This document shows positions 25,230-33,983 of a stretch of DNA of 39,224 nt, piece after piece; positions within the stretch are counted from its first letter, which is position 1; the number at the start of each line of letters is the position of its first letter. The notes beneath the pieces are model-generated. The model ran no database searches and was not told the origin of the DNA. It saw only the letters and a list, made by a program, of their open reading frames with translations. The stretch covers positions 1 to 39,224 of the forward strand of contig JAQWFV010000037.1 of assembly GCA_029238555.1 (NCBI GenBank), in the 5' to 3' direction. A program made the position numbers and the translations under genes. This stretch comes from Flavobacteriaceae bacterium. Lineage in GTDB: Bacteria > Bacteroidota > Bacteroidia > Flavobacteriales > Flavobacteriaceae.

Positions 25230-27437
25230 TTATAATCTGCTCACTTTCTCAATGCCGTTAATATGCTTTAAATTTCCAATAAGTTTCTTGAGGGTATCGT
25301 TATTTTTTACCACCACTTTTATCTTCCCGCTAAAAGTGCCTCCATCTGTATTAAAATTAATGACCCTCATATTCACATTCATTTGGTTAGAGATCACTTT
25401 AGTAATATTACTTACCAATCCTAAATTGTCTAAACCATTTAAGGCTATTTCTGCAGAAAATTCTTCCTGAGAGGCGTCTATCCAATTTGCTGCTATAATT
25501 CTATAAGCGTAATTAGATTGAAGAGAGATGGCATTAGGACAATTTTTTTTGTGCACTTTTATGCCATCGTTAATACTAATAAACCCAAAGACTTCGTCTC
25601 CAGGAATAGCATTACAACAGGGAGACAAATTATAGGGTAGTTTTTCCTCGTCTTTTCCAAATACGAGCGTATCTAAATTAGAAGAGAGTTCCTCTTTGTC
25701 AATATCTTCCGGTATGGGGTTTCTCCTGATTTTATTTTTAAAGAAGGAGATAAAAGCGTTGTTGTAAGAAGCTGCAAAATCTTTTAGCTTAACATTGTCA
25801 ATAATGCCACTACCCACTCTGTAATATAGGTCTAGACTAGTTTTTAACTTAAAAAACGTAACTAGTTTGTTGACAGTGTCCTCATTGAGGTTAATCTTTT
25901 GAGATTTTAACTTTCTTCTGAGTATTTCTTTTCCTTCTTCTGCAATGGCTTTTTTAGCCTCTTTGAGTGCAGTTTTAATCTTAGATCTGGCCCTAGCAGT
26001 TGTAGCGTAATTGAGCCAGTTTTGGGTAGGCTTTGCATTTTCAGAAGTAATCACGTCTACCTGATCACCTGAATGAAGGGGCGTGTTTAGGGGCACCAAT
26101 TTCCCATTAACCTTAGCACCACGAGTCTTTGATCCTATCTGAGTGTGAATGCTAAAAGCAAAGTCTAAAGGGGTAGCTCCCTTGGGGAGTGATTTGAGTT
26201 CTCCTTTTGGCGTGAACACAAAAATTTCTTTGGAATAAAGGTTTAGTTTAAACTCCTCTACAAAATCTACTGCATTAATATTGTCATTTTCTAATGCCTC
26301 TTGAAGTCTGTTAAGCCAAAGGTCAATTCCTTGTTCTTTTTGAGCGCCGTGTTTGTATTTAAAATGTGCCGCATAGCCTTTCTCTGCAATTTCGTGCATG
26401 CGCTCAGAGCGAATTTGCACTTCTATCCATTTCCCTTTGGGCCCCATTACGGTAATGTGTAGGGCTTCATAACCAGTGGTTTTTGGAGAGGTAATCCAAT
26501 CTCTAAGCCTTACTGGGTTAGGGGTAAAGTGATCGGTTACAATAGAATAAATTTTCCAAGCCAAGAATTTTTCGTCTTCTGGGGCGGAGGCATAGACAAT
26601 TCTTATGGCGAATTTGTCATAAATTTCATCGAATGTAACCTGTTGTTTGAGCATTTTTCTCCTGATGGAGAAAATAGATTTCATGCGCCCTTTAATCGTG
26701 TAATTAAACTTTTCCTTAGCCAGAGAGTCCTTGATACTTCTAGTAAAGTCATCTATATACTTTTGTTGATCTTCTTTACTTTCTTCAATTTTATCTGAAA
26801 TATCATTAAATACCTCAGGCTCTGTATATTTTAAACTGAGGTCTTCAAGGGCTGTTTTAATATTGTACAGTCCTATTCTATGGGCTAAAGGGGCGTAGAT
26901 ATACAAAGTCTCTGAAGCAATTTTCAGTTGTTTGTACTCCGGCATGGAGTCCATGGTGAGCATGTTGTGGTAACGGTCTGCTATTTTAATGATAATAACC
27001 CTTACGTCGTCGTTTAGGGTTAACAACATTTTTCTAAAATTCTCCGCTTGTTGGGAGATATTCATGTCTTTTTTAAGGTGTGCAATTTTAGTGAGACCAT
27101 TCACAATTTTGGCTACTACAGGACCAAATAAACGTTCAATGTCTGGTAAAGTGTATGAGGTGTCTTCTACTACATCGTGAAGTAGAGCAGCCGCAATTGA
27201 GGTAGCGTCTAACCCAATTTCAGAGGCGACAATTTTAGCTACAGCGATAGGGTGAAAGATATAAGCTTCACCAGATTTCCTTCTTTGGTCGCTGTGGGCC
27301 TCCACTGCAGTGTCAAACGCCAATCGAATGAGTTTTTTGTCGTCTTCACTCAAGGACTGATAACTAATGCGCAGGAGTTCTTTATACTCCTTGGCAATGG
27401 CCTTATTTTCTGCAATAATTTCTAGCTCACTTAACAT
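25230..27437 (-). CDS. spoT: Bifunctional (p)ppGpp synthetase/hydrolase (Rel/SpoT)
   Basis: A 735-residue long RSH enzyme that makes and degrades the stringent-response alarmone. Domains in order: HD hydrolase (about 45-195) with H87-D88 in LLHDVVEDT; synthetase (about 235-370) with GRMKSIFSIRRKM, YDKFAIRIV and the EVQIRSERMHEIAEKGYAAH block; TGS (about 405-465, IFVFTPKGELKSLPKGATP); a zinc-finger/helical region with CC and HKKNCPN; and ACT (about 660-735). Both catalytic domains keep their key residues, so it is probably bifunctional. It starts 13 bases after the TrmH-family gene and belongs to the same operon. Confidence 0.94.
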   Translation of the reverse strand: MLSELEIIAENKAIAKEYKELLRISYQSLSEDDKKLIRLAFDTAVEAHSDQRRKSGEAYIFHPIAVAKIVASEIGLDATSIAAALLHDVVEDTSYTLPDIERLFGPVVAKIVNGLTKIAHLKKDMNISQQAENFRKMLLTLNDDVRVIIIKIADRYHNMLTMDSMPEYKQLKIASETLYIYAPLAHRIGLYNIKTALEDLSLKYTEPEVFNDISDKIEESKEDQQKYIDDFTRSIKDSLAKEKFNYTIKGRMKSIFSIRRKMLKQQVTFDEIYDKFAIRIVYASAPEDEKFLAWKIYSIVTDHFTPNPVRLRDWITSPKTTGYEALHITVMGPKGKWIEVQIRSERMHEIAEKGYAAHFKYKHGAQKEQGIDLWLNRLQEALENDNINAVDFVEEFKLNLYSKEIFVFTPKGELKSLPKGATPLDFAFSIHTQIGSKTRGAKVNGKLVPLNTPLHSGDQVDVITSENAKPTQNWLNYATTARARSKIKTALKEAKKAIAEEGKEILRRKLKSQKINLNEDTVNKLVTFFKLKTSLDLYYRVGSGIIDNVKLKDFAASYNNAFISFFKNKIRRNPIPEDIDKEELSSNLDTLVFGKDEEKLPYNLSPCCNAIPGDEVFGFISINDGIKVHKKNCPNAISLQSNYAYRIIAANWIDASQEEFSAEIALNGLDNLGLVSNITKVISNQMNVNMRVINFNTDGGTFSGKIKVVVKNNDTLKKLIGNLKHINGIEKVSRL

Positions 27438-27449
27438 ACCATAAAGATA

Positions 27450-28277
27450 TTAAATCTCCGAAATATCTCTCTGTCTTATGGCCTCAAATATCAGGATTCC
27501 TGCCGCGACAGATACATTCATGGAATCTATCTTGCCTCGCATGGGAATGCGAATGTTTTGGTTGGATTGTTCCAACCAAATCGCTTCTAAACCAGTGGCT
27601 TCTGTGCCCACTACAATAGCGGTCGTATCTCTGTAAGACACTTCTGTGTGGGGTTTAGAAGCTTGCAGCGCAGCTGCATACACATTCGCTTTTGCTGCAT
27701 GTAAATAATCCAACACTTCTGAACTTGTTCCCATAGCTACTGGAACAGTAAAAACACCCCCGACTGAGGAACGGATTACATTGGGATTGTAGAGATCTGT
27801 TTTTGGGTTTGCAATGATAACGGCGTCTAGCTTTGCGGCATCGGCCGTGCGGAGCAAGGCCCCAATATTACCAGGCTTTTCAGGGGCTTCTGCCACAAGA
27901 AACAAAGGGTTTTTGGAAGCGACTTTCAAATCCGAAAGTGTATGAGACTTGGTAGCAGCAACGGCAATAATACCCTCGGTACTGCTTCTTTGTGCCAATT
28001 TTTCAAAGGCAGCTCCAGACAAAACAATCGGAGCGATCACTCTTTGTTGCACTGCTAATTTTTTTAATATTCCCGATAGTGCATGGGGACTTAAAATGGC
28101 GGGTTCATAATAGAATTCTAAAATCTGGTAGTGACATTCTATGGCCAATTCCAATTCTCTTACCCCCTCGATGATGAATTTTTGGGCTTGTATTCTGGCC
28201 CTAGATTTTTCCTTGAGGCGAAGCATCTCCTTTACCTTGGGATTTTGAGCACTTTGTATGACGCTATGGGTTTCCAT
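27450..28277 (-). CDS. TrmH family (SPOUT) RNA methyltransferase
   Basis: A 275-residue SPOUT-fold 2'-O-ribose methyltransferase. A small N-terminal L30e-like substrate-binding part (about 1-105, NPKVKEMLRLKEKSRAR) precedes the catalytic domain with its three motifs: EKPGNIGALLRTADA (motif 1), VVGTEATGLE (motif 2) and IPMRGKIDSMNVSVAAGI (motif 3, in the trefoil knot). The RNA target, 23S rRNA or tRNA, cannot be decided by sequence reading. It heads the operon with rel/spoT. A -7 box lies four bases before its ATG, so the mRNA is probably leaderless. Confidence 0.9.
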   Translation of the reverse strand: METHSVIQSAQNPKVKEMLRLKEKSRARIQAQKFIIEGVRELELAIECHYQILEFYYEPAILSPHALSGILKKLAVQQRVIAPIVLSGAAFEKLAQRSSTEGIIAVAATKSHTLSDLKVASKNPLFLVAEAPEKPGNIGALLRTADAAKLDAVIIANPKTDLYNPNVIRSSVGGVFTVPVAMGTSSEVLDYLHAAKANVYAAALQASKPHTEVSYRDTTAIVVGTEATGLEAIWLEQSNQNIRIPMRGKIDSMNVSVAAGILIFEAIRQRDISEI

Positions 28278-28281
28278 GCCA

Positions 28282-28289
28282 CAAAAGTA
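28282..28289 (-). promoter_or_regulatory. -7 promoter element of the trmH-family/rel operon
   Basis: TACTTTTG on the minus strand, exact TAnnTTTG match, four bases before the ATG at 28277, just after the terminator of the upstream gene pair. Same spacing as at rlmD. Confidence 0.55.
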
Positions 28290-28304
28290 GCCTATTTTGA
28301 AAAT

Positions 28305-28336
28305 AAAAAAGGGGGCTTTTTACAAAAAGCCCCCTT
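28305..28336 (-). terminator. Rho-independent terminator of the amidohydrolase operon
   Basis: AAGGGGGCTTTT (28309-28320) pairs with its complement ending at 28336 around a loop of about three bases, and a T-run follows on the minus strand (A at 28305-28310 on +). It ends transcription from the amidohydrolase pair just before the TrmH-family promoter. Confidence 0.9.
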
Positions 28337-28362
28337 GATTTTTAAAATGTAGTTCAAAATGG

Positions 28363-29679
28363 TTAATCCGTTTTTTCGGAACTGTTGTATTTTCCCATAT
28401 AGCGCTTCCAAAGCTCTGTTTGGTGGGTTTCTAAAGACAATTGTCTGCCTTGAATAAAAGCATGACTCACTAGATTGGTGCGCATGTCTAAGGCGTCTCC
28501 TTCAGATACAAATAGGGTAGCGCTTTTACCCACTTCTAAACTGCCAAATTCTTGATCAATACCTAGAATTTTCGCTGCATTTAGGGTGATTAAGGAAAGT
28601 GCTTCTTCTTTATCCATTCCTTGTCCAACCACTTGACCTGCGTAAAAAGGCAGGTTTCTATTTTGAAAATTTGCTGCGTCTGCATTTTGAATGCTCACTA
28701 AAATTCCAGCGTCTGCTAACAATTTAGGTAGTTTGTATGGCTGGTCGTAATCTGCGTCATCTGAATCAGGAAGGTTGTGAGTGGCTTCTACCAAAACAGC
28801 AATATTGTGTTTCTTTAAAAAAGGAATCACTTTATAAGCTTCTGAACCACCTACAATAACAATCTCCTGAACGCCTAATTTCTTAGCTGTGCTTACCGCG
28901 TCCATAATTTCCTTATCTCCGTTTGCGCCAATAAAGAGTTTTTTAGATCCGTCAAACAAGCCTTTAGCTGCTTGGAAAGGGGCATTTTTTTCTGAGGAAA
29001 GTGCGTCGTTATACACTTTTGCATTTTCCATAAAAACTACAAAGGCGTCTATATCTCTCTTGTAATTGTTATTGGGTTTAAGACCTGGATCTTCTCCCAT
29101 CCACCAGCGACCTCTTCTAAAAGAGCTGGGCCAGTTCATGTGAACAGCGTCGTCTGTTTTTACTACGGCGTCTTCCCAGTTCCACGCATCTAATTGCATG
29201 ACAGAAGAAGTCCCTGAAACAAAACCGCCTTTTGGAGACACTTGGGCCAATAAAATCCCATTGGGGCGCATACTTTCTACAACTTTAGACTCTGCGTTGT
29301 AGGCAATTAAAGACCTCACATGAGGAATAATATCCCCAATCTCATCTTGGTCATCTGTAGCTCTTACGGCATCTATTTCTACCAATCCCAAAGAAGAACA
29401 GTTGGCAATAAACCCAGGATATACGTGTTTGCCATTGGCATTAATTACCTCACCTTCAGTAGGGGTGTTGGTCCCTCCAATCGCTGTGATAATACCAGAT
29501 TTAAATACCAAAGTGGCATTTTCTATGACATTTCCATTACCAATATGTGCAGTGGCACCAGTAATGCTAATCGCAGTCTCTTGTGTTCCTGCGGGAGTCT
29601 GTTGTGCCCATATATTTGAACTAGCCAGTGTAAGGGCTAGTGCGAGCAAACTATTTTTAAAATATTTCATACGATTCAT
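28363..29679 (-). CDS. Secreted amidohydrolase-like protein, small (metal site degenerate)
   Basis: A 438-residue exported protein with a signal peptide (SLLALALTLASSNIWAQ). The chain has the amidohydrolase frame: a beta-sandwich start (GATAHIGNGNVIENATLVFK), a TIM-barrel body and the ending ITLNAAKILGIDQEFGSLEV followed by GKSATLF. The metal site looks broken: where active members read D-x-H-x-H after the YPGF strand, this one has GFIANCSSLGLVE, and the late Asp of the H/D set is replaced in VSIQNADAANF. It is probably not a normal hydrolase. It lies 13 bases after the 981-residue homologue, in the same operon, so a complex of the two is plausible. Confidence 0.85.
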   Translation of the reverse strand: MNRMKYFKNSLLALALTLASSNIWAQQTPAGTQETAISITGATAHIGNGNVIENATLVFKSGIITAIGGTNTPTEGEVINANGKHVYPGFIANCSSLGLVEIDAVRATDDQDEIGDIIPHVRSLIAYNAESKVVESMRPNGILLAQVSPKGGFVSGTSSVMQLDAWNWEDAVVKTDDAVHMNWPSSFRRGRWWMGEDPGLKPNNNYKRDIDAFVVFMENAKVYNDALSSEKNAPFQAAKGLFDGSKKLFIGANGDKEIMDAVSTAKKLGVQEIVIVGGSEAYKVIPFLKKHNIAVLVEATHNLPDSDDADYDQPYKLPKLLADAGILVSIQNADAANFQNRNLPFYAGQVVGQGMDKEEALSLITLNAAKILGIDQEFGSLEVGKSATLFVSEGDALDMRTNLVSHAFIQGRQLSLETHQTELWKRYMGKYNSSEKTD

Positions 29680-29692
29680 TTTTTCAATTAAT

Positions 29693-32638
29693 TTAATCTA
29701 ACATAGTGTCACAGTGAAACTCCACCTTCATGCTTCGCTTAGGTGCTTGTGTAGGAGCACCGCTCTTTTTATCTGCAATCATCATTTGAATTAAGGTGTT
29801 TTTTTCTTTTTGAATAGCCACCCTTTGTGATTGGTCTGTCTCTAAATCAAAGTAAGTAACCCCTTCAATCATGGTTTTTTCTGCTTTAGCATATACAGAC
29901 ATTGGATGGTTGTTCCAAAGGACTAAATCTGCATCTTTTCCAACGGCTATACTACCCACTTTATGGTCTACATGTAATAGTTTGGCTGGATTGATTGTGA
30001 CCATTTTCCAAGCTTCTTCTTCAGACATGCCGCCGTATTTCACTGTTTTAGCAGCTTCCTGGTTCAGGCGTCTAGACATTTCAGCGTCGTCTGAGTTAAT
30101 CGCAACGGTTACGCCTTGGCTGTGCATAATAGCAGCATTGTAAGGAATGGCGTCGTTTACTTCATATTTATAAGCCCACCAGTCAGAAAAGGTAGAGCCG
30201 CCAACTCCGTGCTCCGCCATTTTGTCTGCTACTTTATAGCCCTCCAAAATATGCGTAAACGTGTTTACCCTAAAGTTAAATTGTTCGGCAACTTTGAGCA
30301 GCATATTAATTTCGCTCTGCACATAAGAGTGGCAGCTAATAAATCGCTCTCCATTCAAAATTTCTGCCAACACTTCCATTTCCTCGTCATAACGATAAGC
30401 TTGCTTGCTTTTTTTCTTAGCGTCGTATTCTTTGGCACGTTGGAAGTAGTTTATAAACATTTGTTCTACCCCCATTCTCGTTTGAGGAAAACGGCTGTAA
30501 GAAGACCAATTGGATTGTTTTACGTTTTCACCTAAGGCAAATTTTATAAAGCCAGGGGCTTCTTTAAAAACCAATTCATCTGCAGTAGCTCCCCACCTTA
30601 GTTTAATGATGGCCGAGCGTCCTCCAATGGGATTAGCAGAACCGTGTAGGAGTTGCATGGTCGTTACTCCACCAGCTAAATCCCTATAAATACCCATGTG
30701 CTCAGGATCTATAACGTCTTCCATTTTTACCTCAGCAGTACTGTTTTGCCCGCCTTCATTCACTGCTTTTAAAGCAATGTGAGAGTGTTCATCTATAATA
30801 CCAGCGGTAAGGTGCTTTCCGGTAGCATCTATGATTTTGGCATTTCCCGCAGCGAGATCTTTACCTATTTTAACGATTTTTCCATTTCTGACAAGTACAT
30901 CTGTATTGTCTAATATTCCAGCGTCTTCTGAGGTCCAAACCGTAGCATTTTTAAACAAGGTGTTTTCTGCTGTAGGTCTGTTTTTATAACCATAGCCCAC
31001 ATTTGGAAAAGTAACTGGCATTACTTCAGGCGCACTAGTAATGGCCGCTTCTTTTTTGCTTTCAAACGCACTTGTTTTAGTCGCGGTAAAAAGGGCTTCT
31101 GCACCGTCCTCTTTTACGATAGTCCCTTCAATAGGAGCATTTTTGCTAGCCAATGCAGAGAGTCTAAATTTTCCATCTCCAGCTTCATTGGTGATGGTCA
31201 TATACATCCATCCCTGATTATAAGTCAGTTTTGTTTTTAGGTTGGTGCTGTCTTGAGTTAATTTTGCAGCGGGCTTCTCCATATCTCCGCTGATGTTAAG
31301 CGTCCATGATTGGTCTTCAAAATTCAGTGTGTAATTCCCCCTAATATCTACAATATCCTTGTCTTTAAGGATGTTGTTAGTCCCTTGAACCCAGTTTTCA
31401 AAAATGTCTGAATCTTCCTCAAAAATATCACCAGAAGTCACCAAGAAATTGGCCATAGCGCCAGGCTTTAAGTGGCCCAAATCTTTTCTGTTTAATAATT
31501 GTGCTGGTCTTGTAGTCAGGGCCTCCAATGCTTTGGTTTTGTCTAAACCGTATTGCACAGATTTTCTCAGGTGGCTCAAAAAGTTTTTGCCACCCTCAAG
31601 TCCATGGGCAGTCAGTGTAATAGGCACCCCAGCCTTTTGAAGGCTAGAAGGATTAGAAGGGGCCTGATTCCAAGCCCTCATGTCTTCTAAAGAAACATAA
31701 TTTGCCTGGTATGGATCTTCCACATCATAGGCTTTAGGAAAATTAAGCGGTACAATAATAGTGGCATTAGTAGCTTTTATAGCAGCCAAATCTTCGTAGC
31801 TGTCTCCACCTCCAAGAATGGCAAATGGTATCTGATAGGCGTCTCCAATTTTGTCTGCCCTAACAATATTTCCTTTGTCTCCTGCGTCAAAAATGGCCAA
31901 ACTATTTTTCTGCGCATTAAAGGCTTCAATGGAACGGTCTCTGGTATTGCTGTTACCTTTTCCATACCAATCAGCATCTGAAAAAAACTGTCTCAAGAGC
32001 GCCATAGCCCCCATGAGTGACCCTGGATAAGATTGACTTTTTGCAGTACTCTTTCTAAAAGAAAAGTATTGCGCTGAACGGCTAGAAAGCACCCTTTGAG
32101 CATCTGTTTCAATGGCATTTAGCGCAATAAGCGCCCCACTTCCTCTAGCCACACCGTCTTGAATATGTGTATTGACTACCCCAAATCCTTGAGACATGAG
32201 ATCTTTAGCAGCCTTAGCATTAAAACTAAATTGATCTATGGCGTTATTTTCTGGCATAATATGGTCATTCCAATAAAAACCTTCTCTAGTGGGTTCGTAT
32301 TGTGAGCCTCTTCCGCCTCTGGCCGATGCCGGTTTACTTACCCCAAAATCTGAGAATAAGTCTATAAAGGAAGGATAAATGGTTTTACCACTCAGGTCAG
32401 TGACCACCGTCTGAAGTGGAATTTGAACGTTTTTACCCACAGCCACAACTCGGCCATTTTTAAGTAACAAAGTACCTTTTTCAATGATTTCAGTTGGACT
32501 GGTATAAATAGTCGCGTTTGTGAGGGCGGTGTAGTGGTTGTTAGCTACTTTTACCCCGTCGTTTTTTGGGAAATAGTCTTGAGAAAAGCCAATACTACTG
32601 ACAAGGCATAACCCAAGGACAAGCATTTTTAATTTCAT
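29693..32638 (-). CDS. Secreted two-domain amidohydrolase
   Basis: A 981-residue exported protein with a signal peptide (MLVLGLCLVSSIGFSQ) and two amidohydrolase units. The first (about 35-440) lacks the HxH ligands (TIYPSFIDLFSDFG) and resembles the small protein next to it. The second (about 580-960) has a full set: IDEHSHIAL (HxH), FISCHSYVQ, FTHILEGYK and AINSDDAEM, close to the imidazolonepropionase-like branch. The active unit probably hydrolyses a cyclic amide or peptide-like substrate in the periplasm, but the substrate is unknown. It is the first gene of the two-gene operon ending at the terminator near 28305. Confidence 0.88.
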   Translation of the reverse strand: MKLKMLVLGLCLVSSIGFSQDYFPKNDGVKVANNHYTALTNATIYTSPTEIIEKGTLLLKNGRVVAVGKNVQIPLQTVVTDLSGKTIYPSFIDLFSDFGVSKPASARGGRGSQYEPTREGFYWNDHIMPENNAIDQFSFNAKAAKDLMSQGFGVVNTHIQDGVARGSGALIALNAIETDAQRVLSSRSAQYFSFRKSTAKSQSYPGSLMGAMALLRQFFSDADWYGKGNSNTRDRSIEAFNAQKNSLAIFDAGDKGNIVRADKIGDAYQIPFAILGGGDSYEDLAAIKATNATIIVPLNFPKAYDVEDPYQANYVSLEDMRAWNQAPSNPSSLQKAGVPITLTAHGLEGGKNFLSHLRKSVQYGLDKTKALEALTTRPAQLLNRKDLGHLKPGAMANFLVTSGDIFEEDSDIFENWVQGTNNILKDKDIVDIRGNYTLNFEDQSWTLNISGDMEKPAAKLTQDSTNLKTKLTYNQGWMYMTITNEAGDGKFRLSALASKNAPIEGTIVKEDGAEALFTATKTSAFESKKEAAITSAPEVMPVTFPNVGYGYKNRPTAENTLFKNATVWTSEDAGILDNTDVLVRNGKIVKIGKDLAAGNAKIIDATGKHLTAGIIDEHSHIALKAVNEGGQNSTAEVKMEDVIDPEHMGIYRDLAGGVTTMQLLHGSANPIGGRSAIIKLRWGATADELVFKEAPGFIKFALGENVKQSNWSSYSRFPQTRMGVEQMFINYFQRAKEYDAKKKSKQAYRYDEEMEVLAEILNGERFISCHSYVQSEINMLLKVAEQFNFRVNTFTHILEGYKVADKMAEHGVGGSTFSDWWAYKYEVNDAIPYNAAIMHSQGVTVAINSDDAEMSRRLNQEAAKTVKYGGMSEEEAWKMVTINPAKLLHVDHKVGSIAVGKDADLVLWNNHPMSVYAKAEKTMIEGVTYFDLETDQSQRVAIQKEKNTLIQMMIADKKSGAPTQAPKRSMKVEFHCDTMLD

Positions 32639-32786
32639 GGAAATAACATTTAGTTGGTTTATATGAGTCGCTTTTTACAGCGTCTTAAAGATAGTAGAAA
32701 GTGATTTAATAGCGCTACGCAATACGGCTTTTTTTAGATTCACTTCAATAGGAGGTAAGCGTGTTTCAATGGGGGGCAATTTCTTT

Positions 32787-33860
32787 TTATACAGGGTATT
32801 GCGCGTGGTATGCCAAAAGTAACTGAACAATTTGCCCATAACTTTTTACGCCCTGCGCTTGGTTGTTCATTTTTAAAAAGCGATTAAAAATAGATTCAAA
32901 ATAGGGACTTAAGGGATTTTGATACATTTCCCAAAAGCGGTTAGATTCCTGGAAATTTTTTATAACCCCAGGGTTTAAAAGGGCAATAAATTCCTGTTGA
33001 CGCTTTGGAGATTCTCTATAAACATCCCTTAAGCAGTAAGAAAGGGCTAGGGTAGTGCTGGCATAATTAAAGTACAGATCTGGGTGATGAATACCGGCCA
33101 AATAGCCAATAAAATTGGTATCTCTCTCAGACGCATACCCTAGCTGATGCGCCATTTCGTGCGTAGCTACCACAGGCAATCTATAGGCTGGAATCTTTTG
33201 ATTCACCTGCGCCTCTAGGGTAAAAGGATTGAGGTAGCCCGCATAACCCATATAAGAGAGGGGTCTGGCAAACACACTCTTTTTAACGGCGGTGTGCTGG
33301 TAGGTTAACGAAGGATATTTTTGTTCTAAAACCTCATATCCCTGAATTCCCATGGATAAAATTTCTTTAGTCTGGTAAGGTATTTTCACTGCGTTTAAAG
33401 AATCTAAGGCTATTTGTTTGTGCAGAAGATTGGCTTTCAGAACAAGCGCCTCAGTTAGATTATAAAGAGCCAGACTGTCTTTTGAAGCGCTGCTTAAATC
33501 TAAACTTTCATTTAGGGGAGTTCTGTGGTAATTAAGCCCCCAGCTGAGGTTGAAAACTAGGTAAAATATGGAAACAGCCGTTCCAGCAAAAAGTAATAGG
33601 CTCTTTATAGGCGTTTTCCCCCTGAGGTGTTTTCGAATTCTTATAAGCCCCCAAAGAGCTACTACAATATATATAAGGTCTCCTAGGGATAGGGGAAAAC
33701 GCCCCAGCACAAATCTCAATCCTTCTGACCAATACACATAAAAACTCCTGCTGTAGTAGGTTTCAATGAGCGCTGGATAGTCACTTACCCATTGCACTAA
33801 ATAATACAAGGGCAGAAAAGAAAAAGCTAAGAGCCAACGACCAAACTTGGGAAAATCCAT
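32787..33860 (-). CDS. DUF3810 family membrane protein with HExxH motif
   Basis: A 357-residue protein with about three N-terminal membrane segments (residues about 10-25, 60-75 and 88-105), then a soluble domain containing ATHEMAHQLGYASERD. The HEMAH motif followed by a downstream Glu resembles a zincin metallopeptidase site, and the Bacteroidota family DUF3810 matches in length and layout. Its substrate is unknown. It is a single gene, 148 bases from the amidohydrolase operon downstream and divergent from pepD. A near-consensus -7 box (TACTTTTA, 33865-33872) lies four bases before its ATG. Nothing recognisable lies in the 32639-32786 gap. Confidence 0.85.
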   Translation of the reverse strand: MDFPKFGRWLLAFSFLPLYYLVQWVSDYPALIETYYSRSFYVYWSEGLRFVLGRFPLSLGDLIYIVVALWGLIRIRKHLRGKTPIKSLLLFAGTAVSIFYLVFNLSWGLNYHRTPLNESLDLSSASKDSLALYNLTEALVLKANLLHKQIALDSLNAVKIPYQTKEILSMGIQGYEVLEQKYPSLTYQHTAVKKSVFARPLSYMGYAGYLNPFTLEAQVNQKIPAYRLPVVATHEMAHQLGYASERDTNFIGYLAGIHHPDLYFNYASTTLALSYCLRDVYRESPKRQQEFIALLNPGVIKNFQESNRFWEMYQNPLSPYFESIFNRFLKMNNQAQGVKSYGQIVQLLLAYHAQYPV

Positions 33861-33983
33861 AGGTTAAAAGTACATTTTTATTTAGGATAATGATATTTGT
33901 ATAAAATGCATTTACTTAAAATTCTGCTCACTGAGACCGACTAAACCTCTCCAGTTTTCTTTAACTTCGCTCAAAAATATTTT

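Noticed and set aside
30116..30535. A 139-codon plus-strand open frame opposite the large amidohydrolase
   Set aside because: It lies wholly antisense to the conserved C-terminal amidohydrolase domain and has biased, unrecognisable content.
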